A stretch of 64,000 nt of DNA from Nostoc sp. NIES-4103 (GCF_002368335.1 NZ_AP018288.1:4078368-4142367); one strand, 5' to 3'. Positions 1 through 10,240 are shown, counted from the stretch's first letter. Notes: generated from the letters alone by a model not told the origin. Numbers and translations: made by a program.

Positions 1-3000
1 TCGATATTTTCTGAGGGCATATGACCGATGCCAGGAGTATCAATCAAAGCAAGTAACGCTACTTTTTCCCCCTGCGCCTGGAGTTGCTGTGCCATTTCAT
101 AGGCGATTGTACCGCCAAAAGAAGACCCGCCTAGAAAATAAGGCCCCTCTGGTTGAACAACGCGCAGTGCTTCAATATAGTGAGTAGCCATTTGCTCAAC
201 TTGAGTTAGAGGGGTTGTCTTGCCATCGATGCCTTGTGCTTGCAATCCATAAACTGGTTGGTCTGAGTTTAAATATTGAGCTAAATCCCGATAGATATAG
301 ACGTGACCACCAATAGGATGGATAAGGAAAAGCGGTGGTTTAGAACCAAGAGGCTGCATTTCTACTAGCGTCGAGGGTAACTCTGGCTTGGTATGTTCAT
401 TAGTTAGTTGAGACAGTGAGGCATTTTGAGTAATTAATTCAGCTAAGTCTGCAATGGTAGGTGCGTCCATTAAGCTGTGGGGTGATAACTTCGTTTGCGT
501 GGCTTCGCTGATTTTGGCAATTAAATGGACGGCGAGTAAAGAATCACCTCCCAATTCAAAGAAGTCATCGTTAATTCCTACTGGTTCAATTCCTAAAGAT
601 TGTTGCCAAATTTGAGTTATTGTCTGCTCTAATTGACTGCGAGGTGCGACATAAGCTTGACTCAATTTTGGTCTAGAATGATTTGGTTTAGGCGAGTTCG
701 CTTGTTGGTGAGATTGCAAATTTTGTAATTCTTTAGCCGCGCTAAACTGCTCAAATCGCATGATAAAATCTTGAGTTGATACCAAAACTTGTGGCAACCT
801 ACTATTTAAAATGTAGTCAAATACTTCTACCCCTTCTTGAGACAAAATGCCTTGTTGAAAACTAACTTCACGCCATTGTTGCAGTTGTTCTGATACTTTA
901 ACTTTAGCGGCTTGTCCAACCTCTTGCCAACCATCCCAATTAATTGAAGTTATTAAGGTATTTGAACGAGAAGCTTTATAGTTAGCAAAGGCATCTAAAA
1001 ACGAATTTGCAGCACAATGATCTACAAGTCCCAATCCTGCTAAAAATGAATTGAGTGAGGAACAAAGGACAAAGAAATCTAATTCAAAATCTTGAAGTAA
1101 AGTATCTAGTACCAAAGTCCCTATGACTTTCGGTGCTAGCAAATTAGATATATTTTCTGCTGTTTTCAGTTGAATCATTCCTCCTGGGATGACACCTGCG
1201 GCATGAATGACACCATGAATTTTACCGAAGCGATCGCTAACTTGATCAATCACCACTTGCATCTGTTCTAAGTTTGCCACGTCTGCAATTGCGATCGCTA
1301 TTTCTGCACCTAACGCCTCCATCGCTTGCAATTGGCGGATTTTGACACTGACGCTATCTTGTTCGTCATGAGTCAACAGCCATTGTTCCCACTCTGATTT
1401 TGCCGGAAAATGCGATCGCCCAAGCAACACTAATTTTGCCTGTACTGTTTTTGCTAGATATTCCGCCAAAACTAAACCGATACCGCCTAATCCGCCTGTA
1501 ATTAGATAAACTCCGCCATTTCTTAACTTGGGTGTTGTTTTTTCAGTTCTATCTAGCCGGATTGGTGCAAAGGTTTGTACCCAACGATGATTACCACGAT
1601 AGGCGATGGCCATATCTGAGGCTTCAAGGGTTAGTTCTGTCAACAAATTACTAATTAACTTCTCTCGTTGCTGACTGCCAAATTCGGGCAGAATTATATC
1701 AATACTGCGACAAGAAATATTCAGATATTCTTGGGGAATAACTTTACATGGGCCGAGTAAAGTTGCTTTTTCTGGACAGAGATTTTCTTCGCCTGTGACT
1801 TCTTGCAAGTTGTTAGAAATAACTGCAATTTGTAGATGTTTGCTGAAATTGTGTTTACCTAATGCTTGCGCTAGAAACAGTAAACTCCATAACCCCAAAT
1901 TTTGTAACTTTTCTACTCGTTCAAATCTCGTTTCTAAAAACTCTTCAGGGGTAACACTCCACAAATGTGCAATCTTTTGTGGTAGCTGATTTCGCTTTTG
2001 CAGTTCTTGCCATAAAGTCTCATAATCTTGGCGCTGTGAGGGATTGAGCGTGTAGGCGTTTTGATCATTGCTACTAAAATGCTCTCCAATACTGACAGTA
2101 ATCACATCTTCACCTGCAAATTCTAGTTTATTGACGATGCGATCGCCTAAACCGCACTCATCTAGGAATACTAGCCAGGGGGATGAGGGGGATGAGGGGG
2201 ATGAGGGGGATGGGGGGGATGTTATTTCGCTATGTTCTTTGTTTTTAGTTGCTATTTTTCTTGGCAAATTAGTATTAGGATTAGCATTTTGCACGGGAAT
2301 TAAAGAACGTTGCCAAGAGGGAATATAAAACCAGTCAGCAATATCTGATTTTTTCTTCAAAGAGATATCAGCTTCTTTAGATTCGTTCTTTTGTGTGAAA
2401 GCTAAAGGTGCTGCATCTGATACAGGTGCTTGAGCTAGGAAAATATGGTAGCCAAAATCATTATTTTTTGGTATAATTTCAGCTTCAACAAATCCATGCG
2501 TTAATAATGCCTTTTGCCACTGTTCTTGAGACAAAAACGGATTTGCTTGAGTGCGTTCTCCATCCTGCAAAGGTTTCATCCACAAGCCATCGGTGACATT
2601 GTAGATTAATTGAGGTTGTGTGACTTCCCAAATTAACAGTAGACCACCAGGTGCTAATAGAGAACGGACATGATCTAGACTTTCTTTGATGTTTTGGGTG
2701 ACATGCAGGACGTTAGCGGCGACAATCACATCAAAGCTATGCAAATCATACCCTTGTTCTTGGGGCGATCGCTCGATATCGAGCAGTTTATACTCAATAA
2801 AGGGATAGTTGCTAAACTTTTGTTTGGCGTTGTCTAGGAATAGACGTGCTACATCTGTATAAACGTAGGTAGTTTGTTGTGGTGGGAGTACGGGTAGTAA
2901 ATCTGCTGTTGTTAACCCCATCCCTGCGCCAATATCTAAAACTCTCAGCTTGACTTGGGATGGTAATGATTTGATAATTTGTTGCAGAATGGTTTTTGCG

Positions 3001-6000
3001 ATCGCATTATAGTAAGACAGCATCGGCCAATCTAAAGCAATACGTTCTGTATGTGCTAAAGAGTCTTGAGTAAAGAGCAAATTGAGCGAGTTTTCTTTAC
3101 CTGTTAATAAAGACGGAAGTTTTTCACGAGCTAGTAAAATAGGGTCAGCCCATAAAGGAGTATCTGCCCATTTGAGTTTAACTTCTGCCACCAAAGCCTC
3201 AAAAGCTTCATGAGAAATGGGTAGCAAATTGCTAAAGACTTCCCCCTCTTGCTGCAACTGTCCTTGTTCTACCAAAATTTGCAACCATTGAGACAGCAAT
3301 TGTTTGTGTTGTGGCAGAATTAAAAATTGCTCTAACAAATCTTCAACTGAGTATTTGTCATTAGGCTGACTAAAAGCACCCAAATCTTTCAAAATGAGAT
3401 TCAAATTAGCAACGCATAGATGATCTAAGCATTGTTGTTTAGCTAAATAAGTTGGGTGAATAAATTTCGAGATGTCAGCAAGTGCTTGTTTCTCACCCGC
3501 CTCAACCCCTGCTTTCCACAGCCAAGAATTAGTAACTTGCTGTTGCTGTTCAGATAACGCTTGTGGTTCAACCCAATATCGTTGACGTTCAAATGGATAG
3601 GTTGGCAACGGCACACGATAATGTTGTTCACCAGTATAAAACTTTGACCAATCAATTTCTACACCTGTTAGCCAAAGTCGTCCTAGAGTATTTAACAGAA
3701 ATGCCACATCTGATTGTTGTTCTTGGGGATGGCGTAAGGAAGAAAGAATCAGTGTTGCATCCTTGTAAGGATGTTGCTTTGCGAGTGTCGTTAAAGTTCT
3801 CCCAGGCCCAACTTCTAATAAAATTCGGTGAGAATCTTGCATTAACTTTTCTACACCATCGGCAAAGCGTACTGTTTGACGCAGATGTAGCGCCCAATAG
3901 TTGGGGTCAGTAGCTTCTTGGGCGGTTATCCAAGTTCCCGTGACGTTAGAAATATAGGGAATTTTTGGGGAATTCAGCCTGACTTTCCTAACCAGTTGGA
4001 TGAAAGGTTCTAGAATAGGTTCCATCATCTGCGAGTGGAACCCATGAGAAGTATGCAAGCGGCGACTTTCTACACCTTGTGTGAGTAGCTGCTGTTCTAA
4101 AGCATCTATGGCTGCAATGGTACCTGCAATCACGCAACTAGCAGGGGAATTGATGACTGCTAGAGAAAGATTTTCATTGAGGTGCGATCGCGCTTCTGTT
4201 TCTGTTAAACTGACAGCTAGCATAGCTCCAGCAGGCATTTGCTGCATGAGTCGCCCCCGCGCTGCAACCAGTGACAAAGCATCTTCTAAAGAGAATACGC
4301 CAGCAATACACGCTGCTACATATTCACCAATACTATGTCCAATTGCAGCTTGAGGACGCACACCCCAAGACATCAATAATTGCGCTAATGCATACTCAAT
4401 TACAAATAGTGCTGGTTGTGTAATTGCCGTTTGCTTTAATTGCTGTGTGGCGCTTTCTATTTGTTCTTTGTTCTGACTTTTCACGTCATGTGGAAAAGCT
4501 AACGCAAAACCTAACCCCCCAGCCTCCTTCCCTAGTAGGGAAGGGGGAGAAATCAAAGCCTCTCTCCTTGCAGGGGAGAGGTTTGGAGAGGGGTTTTCCA
4601 GATCCCGTGAAAAGTCAGGTTCTTTGTTAGGATACAAAACATCGCGTAAATCTAATCCTAAATAAAGTTTCAAAAATTCTGAGCATTTATCAATTTGTTC
4701 ACGAAATATTGGTTCAACTTGATAAAGTTCCAAAGCCATATTCACGTATTGAGAACCTTGTCCAGAAAACATGAATGTGATAGTTGGCTGTTGGGATGCT
4801 TGAGTATTTGTCAAAACTCGTTTATCAAGTTGAGAAAGTGCCGTCACCGCCTCTTGTGAATCATTACAAACAACTATTCGCCGATGATTAAAACCCTTAC
4901 GCCCAACAGCCAATGTATAAGCCACATCAGCCAAATTTAATTCAGAATTTCGTTTGAAATGCTCAATTAAATTGTATGTAGCTGTATTTAATGCAGATTC
5001 AGATTTAGCTGAAACCAACAACAACTGATAACTTCTCCCCCGCCCCCCTGCACCCCTCTCCCCCCTATCCCCAGAGGGGGCCCCGAGTCCCCCCTGCTTC
5101 CCAACAGGTGCTTCTTCTAAAACAACATGAGCATTAGTACCACCTATACCAAACGAACTCACTCCAGCACGGCGAGGACTGCCATGTTTTTGCCATTCAA
5201 TTAGTTTGGTATTAACGTAAAAAGGACTGTTAGCAAAATCAATTTTGGGATTAGGAGTTTCAAAGTGCAAACTGGGTGGTAAAGACTGATGTTTAAGTGC
5301 TTGAACAGTTTTAATTAAACCTGTAACCCCGGCTGCTACATCCAAATGTCCGATATTTGTTTTCACTGAACCAATGGCACAAAAATTCTTTTTTTGAGTG
5401 TTAGCACGAAAAGCTTTTGTCAGTGCGGCAATTTCAATGGGGTCGCCTAACGGTGTTCCAGTACCGTGTGCTTCGATATAACTAACAGTTTCTGGATCAA
5501 CTTCCGCCATTGCCAACGCCTGAGCAATAACTTCCGCTTGACCGTCTACACTGGGAGCAGTGTAACCTACTTTCATTGAACCATCATTGTTCAAAGCAAA
5601 GCCTTTGATGACAGCATGAATGGTATCACCATCTGCGATCGCATCTTCTAATCGTTTTAAAACAACAATTCCCACGCCACTCCCGGCTAAGGTTCCCTGC
5701 GCTTGGGTATCAAAAGCCCGGCAATGACCGTCAGGGGAAAAAATCATGCCTTCTTGGTAAAAATAACCCGTTTTTTGCGGCAAACTAATAGAAACTCCTC
5801 CCGCCAAAGCCATATCACATTGATAGTTCAACAAGCTTTGGCACGCCATACAAGTAGCAACTAAAGAAGTCGAACAAGCAGTTTGAATATTAATGCTTGG
5901 CCCTTTAAGATTGAGTTTATATGAAACGCGAGTCGGCAAGAAATCTTTGTCGTTGGCAATTATCATTTGATAAGTACCAGCCGAACGGGTTAATTCAGAG

Positions 6001-6422
6001 TTATTAAAAAGGTGATTCAATAAATAGCCACTCATCCCCACCCCCGCATACACACCAATTGCACCTGTATATGTTTCAGGGTTATAACCTGCATTTTCTA
6101 AAGCTGACCAAGCAGACTCTAAAAAGATGCGATGTTGTGGATCAGTAATGGTGGCTTCTTTGGGACTAAAGCCAAAAAAAGCAGCATCAAATAAATCGAT
6201 ATCGTCTAAAACTGCTTTAGCTTTCACGTAGTTAGGGTTACGAAATACTTCTGAATCGATGCCATTTGATGCTAATTCTTGTTCAGAAAAAAAAGAAATA
6301 GACTCTACACCGTTCTTGATATTTTGCCAAAATTCCTCGACATTTTTAGCACCTGGAAATCTCCCTGCCAGACCAACAATAGCAATTCCTTCCAAGGCTT
6401 CGTGGCTTTCTAGGTTATCCAT
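1..6422 (-). CDS. Type I polyketide synthase, KS-AT-cMT-KR-ACP-TE (3' end outside window)
   Basis: Terminal module of the NRPS/PKS line. Approximate residues: KS 10-430 (active Cys in TACSTS, His in EAHGTGTPLGDP); AT 545-950 (GHSIGEY; HGFHS favours malonyl-CoA); C-methyltransferase near 1165 (LDIGAGMG); KR 1640-1860 (GGLGGIG cofactor loop); ACP Ser near 1960 (GGDSLL); thioesterase from 2025 (GGSSFGG), cut by the window edge. It should add two carbons, C-methylate them and release the chain. In the KR the usual catalytic Tyr is His (VDHCAANSF), so ketoreduction is doubtful. The start is ATG at 6422, overlapping the upstream NRPS stop by 8 bp, which suggests translational coupling. Three repeat tracts lie in frame within it: the KS-AT linker, the AT domain, and between cMT and KR. 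Domains are clear; the product is inferred. Confidence 0.93.
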   Translation of the reverse strand, partial: MDNLESHEALEGIAIVGLAGRFPGAKNVEEFWQNIKNGVESISFFSEQELASNGIDSEVFRNPNYVKAKAVLDDIDLFDAAFFGFSPKEATITDPQHRIFLESAWSALENAGYNPETYTGAIGVYAGVGMSGYLLNHLFNNSELTRSAGTYQMIIANDKDFLPTRVSYKLNLKGPSINIQTACSTSLVATCMACQSLLNYQCDMALAGGVSISLPQKTGYFYQEGMIFSPDGHCRAFDTQAQGTLAGSGVGIVVLKRLEDAIADGDTIHAVIKGFALNNDGSMKVGYTAPSVDGQAEVIAQALAMAEVDPETVSYIEAHGTGTPLGDPIEIAALTKAFRANTQKKNFCAIGSVKTNIGHLDVAAGVTGLIKTVQALKHQSLPPSLHFETPNPKIDFANSPFYVNTKLIEWQKHGSPRRAGVSSFGIGGTNAHVVLEEAPVGKQGGLGAPSGDRGERGAGGRGRSYQLLLVSAKSESALNTATYNLIEHFKRNSELNLADVAYTLAVGRKGFNHRRIVVCNDSQEAVTALSQLDKRVLTNTQASQQPTITFMFSGQGSQYVNMALELYQVEPIFREQIDKCSEFLKLYLGLDLRDVLYPNKEPDFSRDLENPSPNLSPARREALISPPSLLGKEAGGLGFALAFPHDVKSQNKEQIESATQQLKQTAITQPALFVIEYALAQLLMSWGVRPQAAIGHSIGEYVAACIAGVFSLEDALSLVAARGRLMQQMPAGAMLAVSLTETEARSHLNENLSLAVINSPASCVIAGTIAAIDALEQQLLTQGVESRRLHTSHGFHSQMMEPILEPFIQLVRKVRLNSPKIPYISNVTGTWITAQEATDPNYWALHLRQTVRFADGVEKLMQDSHRILLEVGPGRTLTTLAKQHPYKDATLILSSLRHPQEQQSDVAFLLNTLGRLWLTGVEIDWSKFYTGEQHYRVPLPTYPFERQRYWVEPQALSEQQQQVTNSWLWKAGVEAGEKQALADISKFIHPTYLAKQQCLDHLCVANLNLILKDLGAFSQPNDKYSVEDLLEQFLILPQHKQLLSQWLQILVEQGQLQQEGEVFSNLLPISHEAFEALVAEVKLKWADTPLWADPILLAREKLPSLLTGKENSLNLLFTQDSLAHTERIALDWPMLSYYNAIAKTILQQIIKSLPSQVKLRVLDIGAGMGLTTADLLPVLPPQQTTYVYTDVARLFLDNAKQKFSNYPFIEYKLLDIERSPQEQGYDLHSFDVIVAANVLHVTQNIKESLDHVRSLLAPGGLLLIWEVTQPQLIYNVTDGLWMKPLQDGERTQANPFLSQEQWQKALLTHGFVEAEIIPKNNDFGYHIFLAQAPVSDAAPLAFTQKNESKEADISLKKKSDIADWFYIPSWQRSLIPVQNANPNTNLPRKIATKNKEHSEITSPPSPSSPSSPSSPWLVFLDECGLGDRIVNKLEFAGEDVITVSIGEHFSSNDQNAYTLNPSQRQDYETLWQELQKRNQLPQKIAHLWSVTPEEFLETRFERVEKLQNLGLWSLLFLAQALGKHNFSKHLQIAVISNNLQEVTGEENLCPEKATLLGPCKVIPQEYLNISCRSIDIILPEFGSQQREKLISNLLTELTLEASDMAIAYRGNHRWVQTFAPIRLDRTEKTTPKLRNGGVYLITGGLGGIGLVLAEYLAKTVQAKLVLLGRSHFPAKSEWEQWLLTHDEQDSVSVKIRQLQAMEALGAEIAIAIADVANLEQMQVVIDQVSDRFGKIHGVIHAAGVIPGGMIQLKTAENISNLLAPKVIGTLVLDTLLQDFELDFFVLCSSLNSFLAGLGLVDHCAANSFLDAFANYKASRSNTLITSINWDGWQEVGQAAKVKVSEQLQQWREVSFQQGILSQEGVEVFDYILNSRLPQVLVSTQDFIMRFEQFSAAKELQNLQSHQQANSPKPNHSRPKLSQAYVAPRSQLEQTITQIWQQSLGIEPVGINDDFFELGGDSLLAVHLIAKISEATQTKLSPHSLMDAPTIADLAELITQNASLSQLTNEHTKPELPSTLVEMQPLGSKPPLFLIHPIGGHVYIYRDLAQYLNSDQPVYGLQAQGIDGKTTPLTQVEQMATHYIEALRVVQPEGPYFLGGSSFGGTIAYEMAQQLQAQGEKVALLALIDTPGIGHMPSENI
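2180..2221. repeat. 9-bp minisatellite inside PKS gene
   Basis: Four to five tandem copies of GATGAGGGG. Because the period is 9 bp the PKS reading frame is kept; the minus strand reads Ser-Pro-Ser/Ser-Ser-Pro units in the linker between cMT and KR. Confidence 0.85.
4463..4628. mobile_element. MITE-like element with 10-bp target duplication, in frame in PKS AT domain
   Basis: Perfect 13-bp terminal inverted repeats (CTGACTTTTCACG at 4473-4485, complement at 4606-4618) enclose GC-rich hairpins and are flanked on both sides by GTTCTTTGTT (4463-4472 and 4619-4628). Element plus one duplication is 156 bp, 52 codons. The duplicated bases encode Asn-Lys-Glu at both borders, and removing the insert restores an ordinary AT sequence (YPNKEQIES). 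No transposase is encoded. Confidence 0.88.
5035..5112. repeat. C-rich low-complexity insert in KS-AT linker
   Basis: A CCCCT/GGGGGCCCC-rich tract resembling cyanobacterial dispersed repeats. On the minus strand it encodes a Gly/Arg-rich stretch just after the KS end (VVLEEAP), keeping the frame. Confidence 0.6.
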
Positions 6423-9400
6423 TTTGCTTTTTCCTTTGATTTTTTTGTTTTTGTAGATGTAGGGCTTGTTTTTGCTTATTGGCGCGTTCTTGGCTATGTG
6501 CAAAAACAGTTTGTATTTCGTTTTTCTGATTCAAATGTTTAGCTAAGGCGCTTACCGTGGGATATTGAAACAATTCCACCATTGAGACTTCTTGCTGCAA
6601 TACACCGCGCAACTGATTGTGAACTTGCGCCATCCGCAGAGAATGACCACCCAAGTCGAAGAAATTGTCATGTAACCCGACTTTGTTTAATTGCAAGACT
6701 TGTTGCCAAATTGCTGCGATCGCTTGTTCTATTTCCGTTTGGGGCGCGATGTACGTTGTGTCTACTTCCGAACCCAGCGCTTCAGGTGCAGGGAGTGCTT
6801 TTCGATCCAGCTTGCCATTCGGGGTTTGTGGCAAGGTATCAAGAAACACAAAGCTAGAAGGCACCATATAATCAGGTAACTGCTTTTTGAGAAAGCTTCG
6901 CAAACTCTGAACAACTGTACGTTGTAAAACTTTTAAAAATCCGCCAGTTTTGATGAGATACTCAACACTTTGATTCAGAATCGCTTGTTGGGATGGTGCA
7001 AGTTGAAATTTAACTCCTACTCGTTTTCCTTGCTGCCAAACAATTTCTCCAGAAAACCACTGACTATCGCTGTAACCTGGTAATTTAATACACAAACGGA
7101 GATTTTGAGCAGTCATCTCTGGCACTCCCACCAAACAGACACCTCCAACAGAAATGTCTTCAGTTTCGACTTTCACCGTCCCGTAGCCGTTCAATTGTGC
7201 CAAACACTCACTCTGATAAGGCACCCTATCCAACGTTTGCTGGGGAACAATATAACCAACTAAACCCTTGTCACCTGATATATCTTCTCGCGCCATGACT
7301 ACCGCTTCCCGCACATCTGGATGCTGGCTCAAAACCGCCTCAATTTCCCCCAGTTCAATGCGAAATCCGCGAATTTTCACTTGGTTATCAAGCCGACCCA
7401 AGTATTCAATATTACCATCTAGCAAATAACAAGCCAAGTCTCCAGTTTTATACAAACGAAGTGAGGAGTTAGGAGTTAGGAGTGGGGAGTTAGGAGTTAG
7501 GAGTGAGGAGTTAGGAGTTAAGAATTCTCCTGCTGCACCTTTGCACCCCTGCACCCCTGCACCCCTACCGTTGCAAAAAGGATTATAAATAAACTTTTCA
7601 GCTGTCAGTTCCGGTCGATTGAGATATCCTCGTGCTAACCCTACTCCACCGATGTATATTTCTCCAGGAACACCGATAGGAACAGGTTGGAGATGGGGGT
7701 CGAGTATGTAGACTTGGGTGTTAGCGATGGGACAACCAATAGGAGGAGAAGTATTATTTGTGCTAACAACCGTTGCACATGTCGTCACAACAGTATTTTC
7801 TGTCGGGCCGTAGTGGTTAACTAAACTAAAAGGAAAAGCTTGGGAAACAGGGTGCAGCCTATCTCCACCTGTAAGTAAAAACCTTAAAGATAAGTCTTGA
7901 GGCCATTCCTCTAACAAGACTGCTTCTGCTAAGGGAGTTGGTAAAAAACAAATAGTGATTGCCTTTTGAGTTAGCCATTCTACTAGCTTTAGCGGAGAAC
8001 TGCGAGTGGCTTCATCGGGGATATAAATACTTGCTCCCGTACTTAAGTAGGGCCATATCTCCCATACAGAAGCATCAAAAGCTGAACCTGCTAGATGTGT
8101 TGCTCGATCTGATGGTGTTAAATCATAAACCTGTTGATGCCAAGTTACAAGATTAACCAAACCCCTATGTTGAATTTCTACACCTTTGGGTTTGCCTGTG
8201 GAACCTGAAGTATAGATTGCATAAGCAAGGTGATCAGCAGTTGTTTGACAGGAAGGATTTTCACTGCTAAATCTGGCAATATCTTTCCAATCTGTATCGA
8301 GACAAATCACCTGCGTTTGAGATTGCGGTAAAGATGCAATCAATGTGGTTTGGGTTAGTAGCACTGATACCTGTGCATCACAGAGCATAAAAGCCAAGCG
8401 ATCGCACTTGTAAGCTGGATCAAGTGGCAAGTATGCACCACCAGCTTTGAGAATGCCTAAAATACTGATGAGAGTATAAAGCGATCGCTCAACGCAAATC
8501 CCCACCAATACTTCTGGCCCGACACCGAGATTTTGTAGATAATGCGCTAGTTGGTTGGCTTTAGTATTCAGTTGTTGGTAAGTTAGTTGCTCATCTCCAA
8601 AAACCACTGCTACAGCATCGGGTGTTTTCTGCACCTGTGCTGTAAATAACTGATGAATACAGGCGTTGTCGGGATAATCAGTTTGGGTGTGATTCCACAA
8701 CTGTATCTGCTGCCATTCTGGCTGAGTCAGCAACGGTAACTCGCCAATGGGTTGATCTGGATTAGTAAGAATACCTTCTAGTAAAGTTTGGAAATGTCCA
8801 ACCATCCGAGCGATCGCATCTGCTGCAAACAAATCGGTGCTGTATTCAAACACGCCAATAAAACCGTCTGGTCTTTCCTCCAAAGCTAGTGTTAAATCGA
8901 ACTTTGCCGTCCCCGTATCCACATCTAACTGGCTGTAACTCCACGGTGGAGTCAGGGCTGGCATCGGTGGGGCAATCACAAACGCGACTTGAAATAAAGG
9001 GTTCCAACTCAGTTCGCGTTGAGGTTGCAGTGCTTCCACCAATTTCTCGAAAGGTACATCTTGGTGAGCATCGGCTTCTAGCGTCACTTCCCGCACTCTA
9101 GCCAGCAATTGCCGAAACGTCGGATTGCCAGAGAGGTCAGTTCGCAACACCAAAGTATTGACAAAAAAGCCCATTACCCCTTCTAGCTCCGAATGTTGGC
9201 GATTAGCAATAGGCGAACCGACTAAAATATCTTCCTGTGCCGTGTAACGGTAGAGTAAGATTTTGAACACCGCCAGCAGCGTTATAAATAAAGTGACACC
9301 TTCGGTACGAGCAAAAGTTTTCAGCGTCTGTGTGAGGTTTGCAGATAGACTGAACGGTTGTCGCGCCCCTCGAAAAGACAGGACACTAGGTCGCGATCGC

Positions 9401-10197
9401 TGAGTGGGAAGTTGCAGCACAGGCAAACAACCGCCCAGTTGCCGTTGCCAATAAGCGAGTTTACTGAAGAGCGATTCACCTTGTAACCACTGTCGCTGCC
9501 AAAGGGCAAAGTCAGCGTATTGGATGGCAAGGTCAGGAAGAGGTGAAGGCAAGCCTTGAGAGAAAGCCTCGTAAAGTACCATCAATTCCCGCATAAAAAT
9601 GCTGAGTGACCAGCCATCAGAAATGATGTGGTGTACCGTAACTAAAAAGGTGTACTGCTGTTGTGCAAGGTGTAAAAGCGTCACCCGCAGCAGTGGCCCT
9701 TGTTCTAAATCAAACGGTAGTTGAGCTTCCTTTGTTGCCAATCGCTGAACTTCAAGCTGGCGGTTTGGTTCAGTTAAGTAGCTCAGGTCTATTTCTTGCA
9801 ACGAGTAATAACGTTCTAAGGTAGATTCTTCCTCACCACAAGCCACAGCTTGCACAGGTTGTCCATCAGCGATCATAAACGTTGTTCGCAGCACCTCGTG
9901 GCGACGAACAATTTCCTGAAAACTTTCCTCTAGTGCTACTTGATCTAGTTGTCCGTGGAATTGGACAGCACCGGGAATATTATAAATTGCACTTTTGGGA
10001 ATTAACTGATCGAGAAACCACAACCGTTGCTGAGCAAAGGAGAGAGGAAAGATAAAGACTTCTTCCTCGGAAGATGAGGGGGGTGTTACTTTCTCATCTT
10101 CATTTCTAGATGCTATTTCTGAATACAACTTAGTATCATCAGCACCCGAAGAATTTCCAACAGTTTCAGAGGAATTGCTAGAGGTTTTTTGTATCAT
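6415..10197 (-). CDS. Non-ribosomal peptide synthetase, C-A(PilZ-like insert)-PCP
   Basis: Single extension module of 1260 residues. A Ser/Glu-rich leader of about 45 residues may dock to the upstream synthetase. Condensation domain about 48-480 with HHIISDG at 189-195; adenylation domain about 505-1150 (YTSGSTGKPKG; A8 GFRIELGEIEAVL; A10 NGKLDRKAL); carrier Ser near 1183 (LGGHSL). Pocket residues read as DAWFLGHVVK, one change from DAWFLGNVVK, the cyanobacterial Leu code as I remember it, so a Leu-like substrate. Between A8 and A10, about residues 980-1082, sits a PilZ-like segment (DISVGG then a GEIVWQ...RVGVKF strand pair). Residues 874-912 are encoded by tandem repeats. It overlaps the PKS start by 8 bp and is separated from the upstream NRPS by a repeat element. 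Confidence 0.93.
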   Translation of the reverse strand: MIQKTSSNSSETVGNSSGADDTKLYSEIASRNEDEKVTPPSSSEEEVFIFPLSFAQQRLWFLDQLIPKSAIYNIPGAVQFHGQLDQVALEESFQEIVRRHEVLRTTFMIADGQPVQAVACGEEESTLERYYSLQEIDLSYLTEPNRQLEVQRLATKEAQLPFDLEQGPLLRVTLLHLAQQQYTFLVTVHHIISDGWSLSIFMRELMVLYEAFSQGLPSPLPDLAIQYADFALWQRQWLQGESLFSKLAYWQRQLGGCLPVLQLPTQRSRPSVLSFRGARQPFSLSANLTQTLKTFARTEGVTLFITLLAVFKILLYRYTAQEDILVGSPIANRQHSELEGVMGFFVNTLVLRTDLSGNPTFRQLLARVREVTLEADAHQDVPFEKLVEALQPQRELSWNPLFQVAFVIAPPMPALTPPWSYSQLDVDTGTAKFDLTLALEERPDGFIGVFEYSTDLFAADAIARMVGHFQTLLEGILTNPDQPIGELPLLTQPEWQQIQLWNHTQTDYPDNACIHQLFTAQVQKTPDAVAVVFGDEQLTYQQLNTKANQLAHYLQNLGVGPEVLVGICVERSLYTLISILGILKAGGAYLPLDPAYKCDRLAFMLCDAQVSVLLTQTTLIASLPQSQTQVICLDTDWKDIARFSSENPSCQTTADHLAYAIYTSGSTGKPKGVEIQHRGLVNLVTWHQQVYDLTPSDRATHLAGSAFDASVWEIWPYLSTGASIYIPDEATRSSPLKLVEWLTQKAITICFLPTPLAEAVLLEEWPQDLSLRFLLTGGDRLHPVSQAFPFSLVNHYGPTENTVVTTCATVVSTNNTSPPIGCPIANTQVYILDPHLQPVPIGVPGEIYIGGVGLARGYLNRPELTAEKFIYNPFCNGRGAGVQGCKGAAGEFLTPNSSLLTPNSPLLTPNSSLRLYKTGDLACYLLDGNIEYLGRLDNQVKIRGFRIELGEIEAVLSQHPDVREAVVMAREDISGDKGLVGYIVPQQTLDRVPYQSECLAQLNGYGTVKVETEDISVGGVCLVGVPEMTAQNLRLCIKLPGYSDSQWFSGEIVWQQGKRVGVKFQLAPSQQAILNQSVEYLIKTGGFLKVLQRTVVQSLRSFLKKQLPDYMVPSSFVFLDTLPQTPNGKLDRKALPAPEALGSEVDTTYIAPQTEIEQAIAAIWQQVLQLNKVGLHDNFFDLGGHSLRMAQVHNQLRGVLQQEVSMVELFQYPTVSALAKHLNQKNEIQTVFAHSQERANKQKQALHLQKQKNQRKKQNG
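7465..7565. repeat. Heptamer STRR tract inside adenylation domain
   Basis: Degenerate tandem copies of GAGTTAG/GTTAGGA followed by GCACCCCT repeats. In frame on the minus strand, encoding Leu-Thr-Pro-Asn-Ser-Ser units just before the RLYKTGDL core motif. Confidence 0.88.
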
Positions 10198-10240
10198 TTA
10201 TTACTATTCTATAATTATATAGTTCAGTACAGCCGCGCTA

